Source of the DNA: Diploptera punctata
Taxonomy: Eukaryota; Arthropoda; Insecta; Blattodea; Blaberidae
Assembly: GCA_030220185.1 (NCBI GenBank)
Contig: JASPKZ010010239.1
Location: 700,001-764,000, forward strand
DNA: 64,000 nt
Direction of reading: 5' to 3'
Numbering within the stretch: position 1 is the stretch's first letter; every line of letters starts with the position of its first letter. Below the pieces are notes generated by a model. The model saw only the letters and a list, made by a program, of their open reading frames with translations, did not search any database and was not told the origin of the DNA. Shown here one piece after another: positions 11,413-22,189 of the stretch. A program made the translations under genes and the position numbers.

Positions 11413-14325
11413 TTAGTGAGTTGTTTCTGTTAGTGATTTTATTTTCAATTTATTTCTGAAAGATGGTAAAGTTTGGCAGTCTCTGACATAGGGTGGAAGT
11501 GAATTCCATGTTCTAGCAAGAGAAACTGTAAAAGATTTCGAATAATAGGTAGTATGATGAGGAGGGATATAAAGGACACTGTGCTCAAGGGATCGGGTAT
11601 CTAAGTTATGTGTATCAGAGAGTTTAGTGAAGCGGTGGTGTGATAAATAATAAGGTAAAGATGTGTGTAATATGTTATAGAGTAGGCATAGGGAATGGAT
11701 GGTTCTACGATCTTGAAGACGAAGCCATGACAATTGTTCCAGGGATGGTGTGTACGTGATCAAATCTACGTATACCACAAATAAAACGTATGCAAGAATT
11801 GTGAACACGTTGAAGTCTTTGGGTAAGAACAGTATTTAGGTCAGTAAAAAGAGTATCACAATAATCAAAATGGGGCATTGCGAGTGTTTCTACTAGCATT
11901 TTTCTTAGAGAAAACGGTAAACAATTTCTTATACAATTTAATGAGTGTATTATTGAGAAGATAGTTTTGCAAATGTTATTTATTTGTTTATTCCAAATTA
12001 AATGTTTATCCATAAACACTCCTAGATTTTTACTGTCTCACTATAAGGGATCTGAACCCCATTAAGTGACACATGTAATACTGCATTTGTGTTAATTGAG
12101 GATAATAGTCTCTGATGGCCCACAATGATTGCTTGTGTCTTTCTAGGATTTAATTCAAGTCCATATTTCTCTGTCCACGCCGTTAGCGAGTCAAGCTCCT
12201 CATTAATTTTGGTTACCGCGTCATTTAAAGAATATTTGTCTGAGTGAAGGTAGATCTGCATGTCGTCCGCAAATAAATGATGTTTGCAATGTTTTAGGGA
12301 GTCAGATATGTCGTTTATATAGATTGAAAAAAGCAATGGGCCGAGCACCGAGCCCTGTGGAACTCCAGCTTTACGGTAGGTCCAAGAAGAGCGTAATGTA
12401 GAATTTCCTACAACATATTGCTGGCGCTCACGAAGGTAGGAGTTGAACCATTGCGTGACACTGTCAGAAAGTGAGAGGTTTTTTAGTTTAAGCAACAATA
12501 AGTCCAAGTCTACCGTGTCAAATGCTTTACTAAAGTCAAGTAGTGTAAGAATAGTAAGTTTTCGATTATCAGATGCTTCGCGTATGTCTTCACATATATT
12601 TAGTAGAGCAGTATTTGTATTGTGTCCTGTCCTAAAGCCTGATTGGTATTGATCTAAAAGGTCGTGTTCAGTTAGGTAGTCAGTCAGTTGTTTGTGGACT
12701 AATCGTTCCAAAGCTTTTGAAAGGGTAGGTAAAATACTAATGGGTCGAAAATCGTTAGGAGTTAAGGGAGTTTTTACTTTCGGGAGTGGGCGTACAATTG
12801 CTTGCTTCCATAATGTGGGATATATAGAGGTTTGTAGTGAGGAGTTGAAAACATGAGTTATGGTAGGTAGTATAACGTCGATTATTTTGTTAAGTAGAGT
12901 GATATTTATACGGTCAGTACCTTCTGCTTTTGTTTTTATTCGTTTCAGAGCTTTCTTTATGTCATTTTCTGTAAGATATGAAAAATGGAAATGTTCTCTG
13001 TCTGGTGGAATTGTCAATAGTAGTTCACTTGTTGTATGTGTTTTGTCTTTAGGAGTAAAGAATGTGCTTGTAAAATGGTTATTAAGTGTGTTCAGAGAAA
13101 CAGGTAGTTTTTCTACCTGTGTGTCTTTCCTTCCTACACCCATTTTATTCAGATTTTTCCAAATATCTGGGTTATTGTTATTAGGTTCAGTAAGGCTGTA
13201 TAGATGTCTAAGTTTGGCGTTTCTGATAGTTTGTGTAGTCTTGTTTCGTAACCGTTTATAGTGATTAAGATTTATATCAGTTTTGTCGACTCTATATTTC
13301 CGATATGCTGCGTCTCTTTCAGTCATCAAGTCACGAATGTTAGCAGACATCCAGGGAGCAGGGTGTCGTTTCACTAGTTTAGTTTTCAGTGGAGCGTGTC
13401 TGTCATATAGTTGTAATATAAGGTTATTTAATGCCTCAACTTTTTCGTCAACAGAATGCAACGTCCATATAGTATGCCAGGGTAATTTTATAGCGTCTTC
13501 AAGTAGAGCTGCATTGTTTATATGTTTTAGGTCTCTATATGTGATAGTCTTACGAGCTAGTTTAGGGCACTGCAGTGAATATGCTAAGAATATAATATCA
13601 TGTGCTGATATTCCGGGAGCTGACAGTTGCCCGTGGGTTAGTACTCTGTCTGGATTATTAGTAGCAATTAAGTCAAGTAAAGTCTCAGAATGATTGGTGT
13701 GATGTGTAGGCTGTAAGGGAAGGATAGTCATATCACAAACTTGGAACGCGGACATAAGCTGTTGTGTATGTCTGTTGTCAGTGTCTAGTATATTTATATT
13801 AAAGTCACCCATGACGATAACGTGTTCATATTGTATACGTGCGTTTTGTAGAGCGGATTCTATTTCTGCTATTTTTTTCATTTTAGGGGGTTGGTACACT
13901 ACACAAAGAAGGCATTTTTTGAAGCTTGCGTATATTTCTATAAACATAATTTCAGGAGATGTCTCGTTATTAGAAAAGTATACAGACTTAGGGCAAAGGT
14001 CTGTCCTAACGAAGACACCAACACCGCCCCCTCGACTATGTACACGATCATGTCTAAGAAAAGTATAACCATCCATGTCAATTAAACTAGAATTAATGGA
14101 GGGAGTGAGCCATGTTTCTGATACGAGAATAGCATGAATATTGGAAGAAGAAAAAATCATACTAATTTCGTCTGTATGTGCAGTTAAGCTTTGTGCGTTC
14201 AAGTGAACCACATGTAGGGAAGACGGGAAGGGGGAGAATGCTGTTTCTAGAACCTGTCTTGCATTATTGTTGTTTGGAAGGGGTTTGAGAAGGGTAGTGT
14301 CCTCTAACCTGTCAGAGACCGCCAA
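11413..14325 (-). pseudogene. LINE ORF2: endonuclease-reverse transcriptase, two frameshifts
   Basis: About 970 residues in three frames. The first 767 carry the endonuclease (VVHLNAQSL, VSETWL, RGGGVGVFVR, VMGDFNI) and the reverse transcriptase (FRPISILPTLSK, YQSGFRTGHNT, LLDFSKAFDTVD, GVPQGSVLGPLLFSIYIND, HHLFADDMQIYL with the FADD catalytic site). The frame stops at 12022 because an A run near 12028-12032 seems one base short, and it resumes at 12019 (LIWNKQINN, MPHFDYCDTLF). A second shift near 11745-11755 leads to the last frame (TPSLEQLSW, SLARTWNSLP, RNKLK). The first codon at 14325 is TTG in TTGGCG, where an ATGGCG would be expected, and no in-frame ATG lies just upstream. It is dead unless these are assembly errors. 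Confidence 0.85.
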
Positions 14326-14553
14326 ATGAATAGCATTATTTGGATGGAAAATTTTAAAAATATTTTAACTAGAATTATAAGAAAAGAACAAGTCACTAAT
14401 ATCTTATTCAAATATTAAATTAATAAATAAAGTAAAATTTCTAAATATAATACTAATAATTAATGTGAAATTTCTAAATATAATTTTAATAATTTATATA
14501 AAAGTGCTAAATTGGGGATATGGTATCACTGGGCGTGTTTGCACTAGGTAGAT

Positions 14554-15210
14554 TTACATATCAGAGGCCCGGGTGATGATGCGTTTGGTATCTCCATTTT
14601 TCACATGTATTGCGCCATCAATTGTCCACACATTTGTGACGCCAAATTTTGTGATGCAGTCCTTTAACAATTTATATCTAATTTGGGTGAGATCTTCTCT
14701 TACTGTGATCCCACTGCCTTTCAATTGTTTTTTATTTTGGAAGACCTCCCTTCTCTTTCTATAACTGATGAACTTAACAATAACAGGCCGTGGTCGATCC
14801 GACTTTTTCCCAACCCTGTGACTCCTGTCGATATCACAGGTTTCTAATTTAACTCCAATTTTGGAGGCCACGTCGATTGCTATATTGTCCGTATCTTCAC
14901 CATCCTGTTCAGGTATACCGAAAATACGTAGACACTGTCGACGTTGGTATTGCTCTAGCGAGTCGGTTTTCTCACTTAACTGTTGTTCCAGTTTTAATAT
15001 TTTGTTGTCCCTCTCCTGAAGCGAGAGTTCCAACTGCCTAATAACTTCCGTATTACGGTCTATAGTTACCTTTAGCTCCGATACAATAGCCTCACGCACG
15101 GAGTCCTTCAACAGCTGCAACATGGCTGGATCCCGCAAACATTCTTGGACCACACGCTTAGTTATTTCTTCTTTGCTTTCTTCACAATTTCTTGTTTTAC
15201 GCGGAGCCAT
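14554..15210 (-). CDS. LINE ORF1 protein (coiled coil, RRM-like)
   Basis: Intact 218-residue frame from an ATG with G at +4. ORF1 proteins of this kind are RNA-binding chaperones that coat the LINE transcript. A lysine- and glutamate-rich start is followed by a predicted coiled coil at about residues 55-95 (repeated ELSLQERDNKILKLEQQLSE-type heptads). Next come QYQRRQCLRIFGIPE at about 92-106, the start of an RRM-like fold, then DRSHRVGK and RPRPVIVKFISYRKR, and a C-terminal part with GITVREDLT. This LEQY-RR-CLRI-G-PE signature is typical of L2/CR1-like ORF1. It lies upstream of ORF2 in a different frame with a 228-bp gap. No damage was seen in it. Confidence 0.85.
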   Translation of the reverse strand: MAPRKTRNCEESKEEITKRVVQECLRDPAMLQLLKDSVREAIVSELKVTIDRNTEVIRQLELSLQERDNKILKLEQQLSEKTDSLEQYQRRQCLRIFGIPEQDGEDTDNIAIDVASKIGVKLETCDIDRSHRVGKKSDRPRPVIVKFISYRKRREVFQNKKQLKGSGITVREDLTQIRYKLLKDCITKFGVTNVWTIDGAIHVKNGDTKRIITRASDM

Positions 15211-15815
15211 TATGCGTAAAATTAAGCTACAAACAAAATAAAATTCGCAATATCGATATTACGTTTATAAAAACAAACTAACACCTGCTGAAAATTGTGC
15301 AAAAACACGAGCAACCAGTTTCACTCTTATTCACAATCCGCCATGACACTAGACAAGTCGCATGGAAAGCGAGTTAATTGCATAAAATGAGAGAGATTAA
15401 AATCAGAAAATAATAAAATAGTTAGAAACGTGCAATGACTGTATCTGCATGCTTGTGACAAAGTTATTGATATGTTGAAGAGAGTGTACGTAGAATTAAA
15501 CAAAGCCCAGATGTGAAGCTGGCTTAAATATTTGACCAGTCCCACAAGATCCCACTCACAAGGAATAAGAAATGAGAATCGACATCTACTGCTCCACACC
15601 ATACCCTGTCATTTTGCCTGTTACAAATTCTCTAACACAAGTTACAATACACATTTCAAATTAAAATCATTTAAATAGGCCAATACTGTATATGTATTAA
15701 TGATAATATACAAATTCATAATCATATATACATTCATCATTTTATTTTCTTACTTTTTTTAGTAATTCATCTTAGTGTAATTTGTTATTAGTGTTTATTA
15801 CTTACTTTGTGTGAA

Positions 15816-15819
<4 letters not shown>

Positions 15820-15850
<31 letters not shown>
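15820..15850. repeat. (TA)n microsatellite
   Basis: Pure TA run directly abutting the (TCCA)n tail of SINE A copy 3. TA runs also flank SINE A copies at 16193-16205 and 29390-29418 and precede those at 28980-29030 and 37717-37736. Confidence 0.9.
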
Positions 15851-15853
<3 letters not shown>

Positions 15854-16192
15854 ATCCATCCATCTATCTATAGTAATTCTTCTCATGGGGAGGTTTTTCA
15901 CTACAATCATAGCATTTTCATGTCATGCTTCGCAGCTTTACTAGGGAATTACAGGTGTGGTAGTTTCCCGCTGCTTTCCACACCGGTGAAGGGTGATGAT
16001 GATGATAATGATAAAGATGGTGATGATGGTCGGATAGTTTCCGGGGACCGTTGGGTTCTAAGCCTCCTGACATTTGTCTTAAAAGTGAGGAAAAACCCGG
16101 AAAATCTCACCCAAGAGCCTGTCCCCACCGGGAATCGAACCCGGGCCCGCTGCGTGACAAGGCAGCACGTTACCTCGAGATCACAGCGGTGG
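15851..16192 (-). mobile_element. SINE family A, copy 3
   Basis: Complete copy with the head at the right end (TGTGATCTCGAGG, then GGGCCCGGGTTCGATTCCC on the minus strand, B box intact) and a (GGAT)n tail at the left. The internal ATGATG-rich part is expanded. The GACATTTGTCTTA landmark is kept on the plus strand. Confidence 0.88.
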
Positions 16193-16285
16193 AATATATA
16201 TATATACGTTTTTTAGTAATGCATCTTATTGTAATTTATTACTAGTCTGTCTATATTATTTACTTTGTGTGAAATACATATATGC

Positions 16286-16440
16286 ATTCATAGTAATTCT
16301 ACCCAATGGCAGGTCTTTCACTTCAATCATAGCATTTTCATGCTACGCTTTGCAGTTTTACTAGGAAATTATAGCTGTGGTAGCTTCCCGTTGCTTTCCA
16401 TACCGGTGAAGGATGATGATAATGATAAAGATGATGATGA
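16286..16440 (-). mobile_element. SINE family A, copy 4 (5'-truncated)
   Basis: Contains only the 3' half: TAGTAATTCTACCC, TCATAGCATTTTCATGCTA and CCATACCGGTGAAGGATGA on the plus strand, ending in the ATGATG-rich part at a TA and TG dinucleotide run (16441-16483). The head is missing, as expected from incomplete reverse transcription. Confidence 0.8.
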
Positions 16441-16442
16441 AT

Positions 16443-16483
<41 letters not shown>
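16441..16483. repeat. (TA)n(TG)n microsatellite
   Basis: A compound TA then TG array at the truncated side of SINE A copy 4. Confidence 0.9.
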
Positions 16484-16538
16484 TTGCTTTTTTAGTAATT
16501 CATCTTAGTGTAATTTATTTTTAGTTTTTCTATATTAT

Positions 16539-16539
<1 letters not shown>

Positions 16540-16595
<56 letters not shown>

Positions 16596-16690
16596 TTTTA
16601 TTTATTCTGGCAGAGTTTATAAGGCATTCTCTTCTACTCAACCAGCACAAATACAAATAAATATTTGACAAATATATATATACACTATAC
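16540..16690 (-). mobile_element. LINE 3' tail with (AAT)n, truncated
   Basis: (AAT)n at 16540-16593 followed by TTATTTATTCTGGCAGAG, AAGGCATTCTCTTCTACTC and CCAGCACAA. This is the 3' terminus of the LINE at 10890-15610 in the same orientation. Only the last 60-100 bp can be matched. Confidence 0.7.
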
Positions 16691-16782
16691 TAATTATAAA
16701 CAGTTAAAAATATATTAAATGTAGCAAAGTAAATTTCATGTGCAAACAACATTTTACACGATAATAACAATAATAATGCTTA

Positions 16783-16784
16783 CG

Positions 16785-16826
<42 letters not shown>
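16783..16826. repeat. (AAT)n microsatellite
   Basis: Array directly before SINE A fragment 5. Confidence 0.9.
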
Positions 16827-16880
16827 TCCTCCATAGTAATTATGCCCGAAGGCAGATCCTTCCCTGCAATCATAACATTT
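16827..16880 (-). mobile_element. SINE family A, fragment 5
   Basis: About 50 bp of the 3' end only (CATAGTAATTATGCCCGAAG, GCAATCATAACATTT on the plus strand), strongly 5'-truncated. Confidence 0.75.
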
Positions 16881-16881
16881 A

Positions 16882-17110
16882 CTTTGTTGTTAAAATAATT
16901 CAAACATAGTAGGCCTTTCGGGACTAGTCACATCCTCAGCAGAAGATTGTTAGTTACTCTCCACCTACTATTCAGGTACTGACTGGTTTGTGAGGATCTT
17001 GTAAATATGGTTCTCGTACTGGATGCATTCTCGTTTAAAATGAGCTAATTGTTGTCAACTTATATGAGTTATCTATGTAATTTTGTGAGTGTGTTTATTA
17101 TACCGTATAT
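16882..17110 (-). mobile_element. Penelope-like element fragment
   Basis: The minus-strand translation shows, with stops, a NHIYKILTNQSVPE-type end and SSAEDVTSPERPT. These match the C-terminal tail of the Penelope-like copies at 27395-27600 (NPLYKILTNN) and 53985-54190 (NPLYKIFTNKSV, STDDGTSPEKPT). It carries a hammerhead-like core at 16910-16939. It is a dead 5'-truncated piece. Confidence 0.6.
16910..16939 (-). ncRNA. Hammerhead ribozyme motif (Penelope-type)
   Basis: On the minus strand: CTGAGGA (box 1, one change from CTGATGA), stem II TGTGACTAGTCCC, GAAA, then GGCC and TA. The four bases after GAAA are self-complementary, fitting the very short stem III of Penelope hammerheads. Cleavage would fall after the A of CUA. 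The changed base in box 1 probably inactivates it. Confidence 0.55.
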
Positions 17111-17230
17111 GAATCCATCCATTATTTTATGTTTGGTGTAATTTGATTTACCTTCTGCATATTTAACCCTTAAATTGGCAAAACACTGACTGACTGTTTT
17201 GTGGCAATGACTAGCATTGCCCAGTGTGCC

Positions 17231-17520
17231 GCTTTTTGGGAACCAGTTGAGGTCCCTTGGCGGCCAAACACCATTGTGTTTATTCAGTAGGGGTTTTGTT
17301 CCTTAGCCTTGCTGTCTCGCTGCTTATGTGTTCATTGCCGTAGCAGGTATGGATGATATGAAACATGAGTTCACTAGATTTGTCAGGAACACAAACCTTT
17401 CCATAGGTGTCGACAGACCACTCAGCAGAGGCTGAATGTTATGGAAAAGCTGTTGTCCTGATCCGTCATTGGTATAGCAGCCACAGACCCTGGCTGACAT
17501 GGGACAGTGCCTGTAGTAGG
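17231..17520 (+). pseudogene. Possible jockey-like 5' end, inverted
   Basis: CGCTTTTTGGGAACC and CTTGGCGGCCA near 17231-17268 resemble, on the opposite strand, CGCTTTTTTCCGGG and CCTGGCGGCCA upstream of the ORF1 at 19168. A following frame from an ATG (MDDMKHEFTRFVRNTNL) looks like a distant version of the ORF1 start (QKFERYVENQKF). If correct, two related 5' ends face outwards. The similarity is short. Confidence 0.3.
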
Positions 17521-17540
17521 TTTAACTGTGATGCCAGAAT

Positions 17541-19168
17541 TTACCATAGAACTATATGAGACTGTAGGATTAACAGATTTTGATGTGAAAGTTCGAGGTT
17601 GGGACGCCGGGGTTGTTGGACTTTGGTTGGTTTTCTTTTTTCATAAATTTCTTTTGCTTTCTTATAGGCTTCACAACCCCGGTAGGAAGCGGGATGTCCC
17701 TTTTCCCCACAGTTCGCGCACTTCAGCAGGCTCTTGTCCGTGAGTGCCTCGGTTCTCACCGGACACTCACGATGACTATGAGTACCAGCGCAAATTACGC
17801 AAGATGGGGTCAAGGAAACCCCATGAAAGTATGGTTGAACTTCTGGCATCTGAAGCACTGCTTCATGCCAGCTCTAGGTCTGTATGGTTCCACAGCCACC
17901 ACTGTCAAACAGAGGCGGTTTAAGTTATATATTTCCCTACCAGCATCATTGTTCTGAAGTTCCAGGATGTATAATGGTAAGGGAGTATAAACTTCTCCTT
18001 CTTTTTTGGTGATTTGCTTTACCGATATTATTGGATATTCTAGTTCTTTAAGTTCTTCCTTGACTTCATCAGCAGTGATGCTGGAGGGAAGCCTCTTTAG
18101 AACAGCCCTCAGAGGCAGATCTTTTTTGAGTTGAAATGTATAAAATTCTTTCTTTGCATTTTTGAAGTACTCTTTGAGTAGCTGAAAGTCTGCCTCCGAG
18201 GTAGCGTAGTATCTCAAACCGTCCTGGTTTTTACTACTTCACGTCTTTTTCGAATTTTTCTTTTAATTCCCGATTCATCCTGAAAAGGTCACCATGTCCA
18301 ATCACCGTTATGGGTGGTGGGCGTGGTTCCCTTTTCGGTTGCGGCAATTACTTGAGGCTCCCTGGACGGTTGGCTACTACGCCTGGTAGTTGCTGTAGTT
18401 TGCTTGTCCCATGACGATCCAAGTTGAGGAGCCTGAGGGTCGACAGTGTCCATTGGTTCCGGTAATTCGGATAAAATTGAAAATTTATTTTGCATTGGCA
18501 CAGTCGACACCTCATTTTGTCGTGATGTGACCTTAGTTGCCTTATTTGTGGTTGGTTTCACTTTATTTGAAACTGTATTCATGTTAACTTTAGAATTATT
18601 TTGGGATGGTTTCTCTTTATTTGAAACTGTATTCATGTTAACTTTTGAATTATTTTGGGATGGTTTCTCTTTATTTGAAACTGTATTCATGTTGTCATTT
18701 GTACTATTTTGGGATGGTTTCTCTTTCTCATGTGTTTTAATCTTTTTAGGTTCAGGTACATATTCTGTATTCGCTATAGGAATTTGATCCGCACCTTTGA
18801 AAAAACAGGATACAGGAAGTTCTATAAGTATTGTTTTCAATTCATGAAGCTTTTTCCAAAATAATCTTGGTTAGATTTCATATTGAGCTTAATCTCACTT
18901 AATCTTTTTAGGCAATCATGTGTAACATCACGAGCAAAATCGGACTGACCGAAATCTGGGAATGCGCTTATGTAATTGATAACTATAACGATGGAACCAC
19001 GCACCTCTCTAGCTACTTCTAGTAATTTTGATTCAGATGGAAATTTTTGATTTTCTACGTATCTCTCAAATTTTTGAGCGCAGTTTCCCAAAGTTTCGTA
19101 GGCCGAGGGCTCCTCATACTCAAGGTCCATAGCCTGCTCGGCACTCACGTATTTAGTGAAGCAGCCAT
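17541..19168 (-). pseudogene. Jockey-like LINE ORF1 (PRE/C2HC, zinc knuckles), broken
   Basis: Nucleic-acid-binding gag-like protein of a jockey-clade retrotransposon, in several frames. The likely start is the ATG at 19168 (CCATGGCT, then MAASLNT), with a shift into the frame open from 19148 (EYEEPSAYETLGNCAQKFER). Next comes a linker with three repeats of an EKPSQNNSK-VNMNTVSNK unit (about 18560-18720). Then a PRE/RRM-like domain (FYTFQLKKDLPLRAVLKRLP, ITADEVKEELKELEYP, PLYILEL) leads into CFRCQKFNHT. In the last frame CVICAGTHSHREC and CANCGEKGHPASYRGC are further zinc knuckles. ORF2 is absent. At least three frameshifts make it inactive. Confidence 0.75.
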
Positions 19169-20599
19169 GGTAAGACTGTTCAGCACTAATTACTTATTAC
19201 TACACTAGCACTTGGCTTGATTGAACTGAAATAAAAACTGAACACAATAAGCCAGCAGATAAGGCTTAACAAAGCACTCGCAGTTAATAGAGTTGCTTTG
19301 CAGGAACCAAACACCACTGTATAAACACAACACTGAAAAAATTTCACTGAAAAACACTGAATACTCTTAAGTGAGTGTGGCCGCCAGGCCCCACCCGGAA
19401 AAAAGCGACATGCTGCACAACACTATTCACCAATTCACTATTTTCAGCCAGCAATCAGAATTCTTGTGTTAGTTATTTGAATGTGGCGGACCGCAGTGAA
19501 AACGGAATCTTGTGTAACTGTTATTAGAGAAACTTCGAATAGAGGGGAAACTGAGTACAGTGACATCTAAAAAATTTCGTTCGTTTACGATGAACTACAA
19601 TGAGCAAACTACAATGGTAGCGCTTTTTCGTAGTAACAGAATATGTAACTAAATAAAACAAATGCAAGGCACATGGCGTCGTTCACGGCGTGTTTAACGG
19701 TGTTCACTCGGGATTATGGGAAGTTAGCCATTTTGTAAATTTAAATTTTTAACTGCTATCCTTTCGTTCCATGTAGACGGTACTGTAAATTATCGAAAGT
19801 TAAAATCATTACTTAGATTTTATTTTACTCTAATTTGTAAGTAAATTCAAGCTTGTTTACATTTTTAATGTGAATCTATTTTCAAAGATAAACCTACTAG
19901 AAGTGATAAAATTCTAAGATTTGTTAGGTTAGGAAGAGTGATGTTAGTGTACAGCCATTTCTAATAAACATTTTAAAAGTGTGACTTTATAATGGACAGA
20001 TGTACGACATGGCTAAGGTTATTTAATAAATATTGTATAAAATATGTACGTGAGAATAAGGGGGTAGGTCAATTGTACATATTTATTAAAAGAGCTCATA
20101 ATGCACATTTTAAAATTTTAATAAACGAAAATAAATTAACATATTTTATTTATTTCCATCCTTCCTTTCTGTTAAAATTAAAGAAAATCTGTAGGTCTGA
20201 GAGACTGGGTATACATAATTCCACAATTTAAGATTAATTAATACGTTATTTATTCCTATAAAAGTTAAATTCCATGATTATTCACCAGATGGCGTTATAT
20301 AATTATAATTCATAATTTTACCACCAGGCGGTGCTGAATTTCATATTAGTACCAAAAAAAGAACCGAAAAAATTTAGGTGTCGTTAGTTGTATTACACTA
20401 GCGCCACCTGTGGCATGTACGCGCAACTTGTCTACTTTCTTCTCTGGTACTCTGTGATTATTAGGTATATTGTATAATTAGACACACATTTATGTGGGTT
20501 ATTTTTGTTCGTTTTCTTCTGATTTATTGAAAATATTATATTAATTAAACCAACTGATGTCTCCAAAAGGATACATTACGCATTTAAGGGTTAAAGTCT

Positions 20600-20989
20600 T
20601 TAAAATGTTAATTATATCTAATATTAAAACCTCTGCTGGTTGTTCTTATGTAAATTTGTTACAATATTAATTACATATTAGTTTATATACGATTATATTA
20701 ATTCAATTATTTTTTCTTTTATGATATTATTTATTATGTTTTTAGTTGTTTTTCAGTTTTTTGTGCAATTTTTATAATTTGATATAATATGAGTAACCTC
20801 TCAATGGAATTTTACCATAAAATTTATTAGTATCGAAGTATAAAATAACGTCTCTGTTTCATCCATTCACCTGTCAGATGAATCTCCCATTATAGTATTT
20901 AGTAGTCTGTGCAATTAAAATTTAGCAACCAACTTAAATTATTATATACATAGCAAACACGGTAAATACAGTATACACATACATACATA
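20600..20989. other. AT-rich spacer with Penelope terminal motif
   Basis: No gene. At 20792-20840 a CCTCTCAATGGAATTTTACC and AAATTTATTAGTATCGAAG segment resembles the terminal motif following Penelope-like copies at 54256-54300. It is possibly the last 50 bp of a truncated copy. Confidence 0.4.
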
Positions 20990-21640
20990 GTGTTCTACCC
21001 AAGAGAAGGTATCCCACTGCAAACTCAGCATTTTCCACTATTTCCTTAACTCATCTTTCCTTTTTGTATCCGCATACAAATCATTTATTTTGATATTACC
21101 TATCAACTGATGTATTTTTATGTCTCTAACTTTCTTTCCGATGATCATTCTTTCTATGGCATCCGTCAACAGGCAGTTTCTTCTTAGCCAGTGGCCAATC
21201 CAATTTCTTTTCCTCTTCTTAATGAGTTCCAGCATTGTTCACCCTTCACACACTCTGTCTAGCACATCTTTATTTTGGTCTGTCCATTTAATACGCTCCA
21301 CCCTTCCCCATATCCACATCTCAAAAGCTTCCAGTCGCTTTTCCTCATTCCGTCGTAATGTCCAAGTCTCTGCACCATACAATACCATACTCCACATAAA
21401 GCACTTCACTAGTCTCTTCCGTAATTCGTTTGCCAAAGGTCCGCAGAAAATGCTTCTATTCTTGTTAAAAGCTTCTTCTGCCATTGCTATCCTCTGCTTT
21501 ACTTCATGACCGCAGTTCATGTTACTACTGATAGTACAACCCAAGTATTTGAAGCTCTCCACTTGCTAAATGGACTCATCTTTAATCCTCATGTTTATCT
21601 TCCTTGGTTTCCTTCTTATAATCATGGCCTTTATAAGACT
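20990..21640 (-). pseudogene. LINE RT C-terminal region
   Basis: The minus strand gives VESFKYLGCTISSNMNCGHE, RIAMAEEAFNKNRSIFCG, YGAETWTLRRNEEKRLEAFE and MWIWGRVERIKWTD. After a frameshift it gives RKRNWIGHWLRRNCLL and HWLRRNCLLTDAIERMI. This is the post-palm region of a LINE reverse transcriptase, with KYLG and YGAE-WTL landmarks but no catalytic motif. At the left end a short TATG-type tail (around 20978) may be the 3' end. It is 5'-truncated. Confidence 0.7.
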
Positions 21641-21884
21641 ACGTACAATATCACGTATATGATTGAGCACATTGTTTAACAACGCTTGTTACAACTCTGG
21701 TCAATGTTGAAACTCACGTCTGAGTGATAAAGCCCGAGAAAGTTTATTTTGTGGTCACTTATTTCAGGAATCAGGTTATTTTTACTACCAATAAATCTAT
21801 AATATGGGACTTATGGTTTTATTTCTCTCACAAGAAAGTATAATTACAGATTCCAATACCCTTAAAATAACCTATCCCGTACTG

Positions 21885-21945
21885 GTTATACCCGTTAACC
21901 TCGAAGCGAGAGGCGAGTATGGTAATCACTAGTCCACCACGAACT
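21885..21945 (-). mobile_element. tRNA-like SINE head fragment
   Basis: The minus strand reads CGTGGTGGACTAGTGATTAC, matching the family B head, then GAGGTTAACGGGTATAACC in place of the B box. It is only a decayed head. Confidence 0.4.
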
Positions 21946-22189
21946 ACTGTGAAGTTCAGTGACTGTAAATTAGAGTGAAGTAACTTAGGAACTTCAAGCA
22001 CAGTTACAAACTTCCTGCAATTTATATTGAGCAACTACTTCCATGGTAAGATGTATGTTTCTCTTCGTGGGTTTTGTGTAAGTTGTGTAGGGTAGAGTTC
22101 GCTATGATAATCATAAAACCGGTTTTGTCGGATTTTAAATGTATTTTATTTTTTATTTACATTGTGGAAGTGATCATATAAAACTATTA

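Larger units (their letters stand above)
10890..15610 (-). mobile_element. Two-ORF CR1/L2-like LINE, near full length
   Basis: A minus-strand non-LTR retrotransposon. The order is a probable 5' leader (15211 to about 15610, boundary uncertain), ORF1 (15210-14554), a 228-bp gap, ORF2 (14325-11413 once two frameshifts are allowed for), a 3' UTR with three tandem repeats (10968-11140), and a conserved 3' terminus ending in an (AAT)n-type tail at 10893-10923. The last 60 bp recur at 16594-16680 and 30871-30960 (minus) and at 54940-54990 (plus), each joined to an ATT/AAT array. No target-site duplication was found by eye. Confidence 0.8.
17163..20594. mobile_element. Region framed by piggyBac-like ends with TTAA
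   Basis: The left end reads TTAA then CCCTTAAAT (17163-17175). The right end reads ATTTAAGGG then TTAA (20582-20594). This gives a 13-bp inverted match including the TTAA target expected for the piggyBac superfamily. Beyond it the ends diverge. No transposase is visible inside, so the element would be non-autonomous or composite. The interior holds a broken jockey-type ORF1. A chance match over 3.4 kb cannot be excluded. Confidence 0.4.

Noticed and set aside
12443..14085. Several plus-strand frames of 60-136 codons
   Set aside because: Shadows on the strand opposite LINE ORF2, which shows conserved motifs in the minus frames.
15327..15602. 91-codon minus-strand frame upstream of LINE ORF1
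   Set aside because: It starts at a non-ATG codon, has no domain and lies in the probable LINE leader.
18446..18787. 113-codon plus-strand frame with repeated FETVFMLT
   Set aside because: Opposite strand of the repeated linker of the jockey-like ORF1.
21700..21760. Another hammerhead (CTGAGTGATAAAGCCC, GAGAAAG)
   Set aside because: Box 1 has an extra base and no stem II can be formed.
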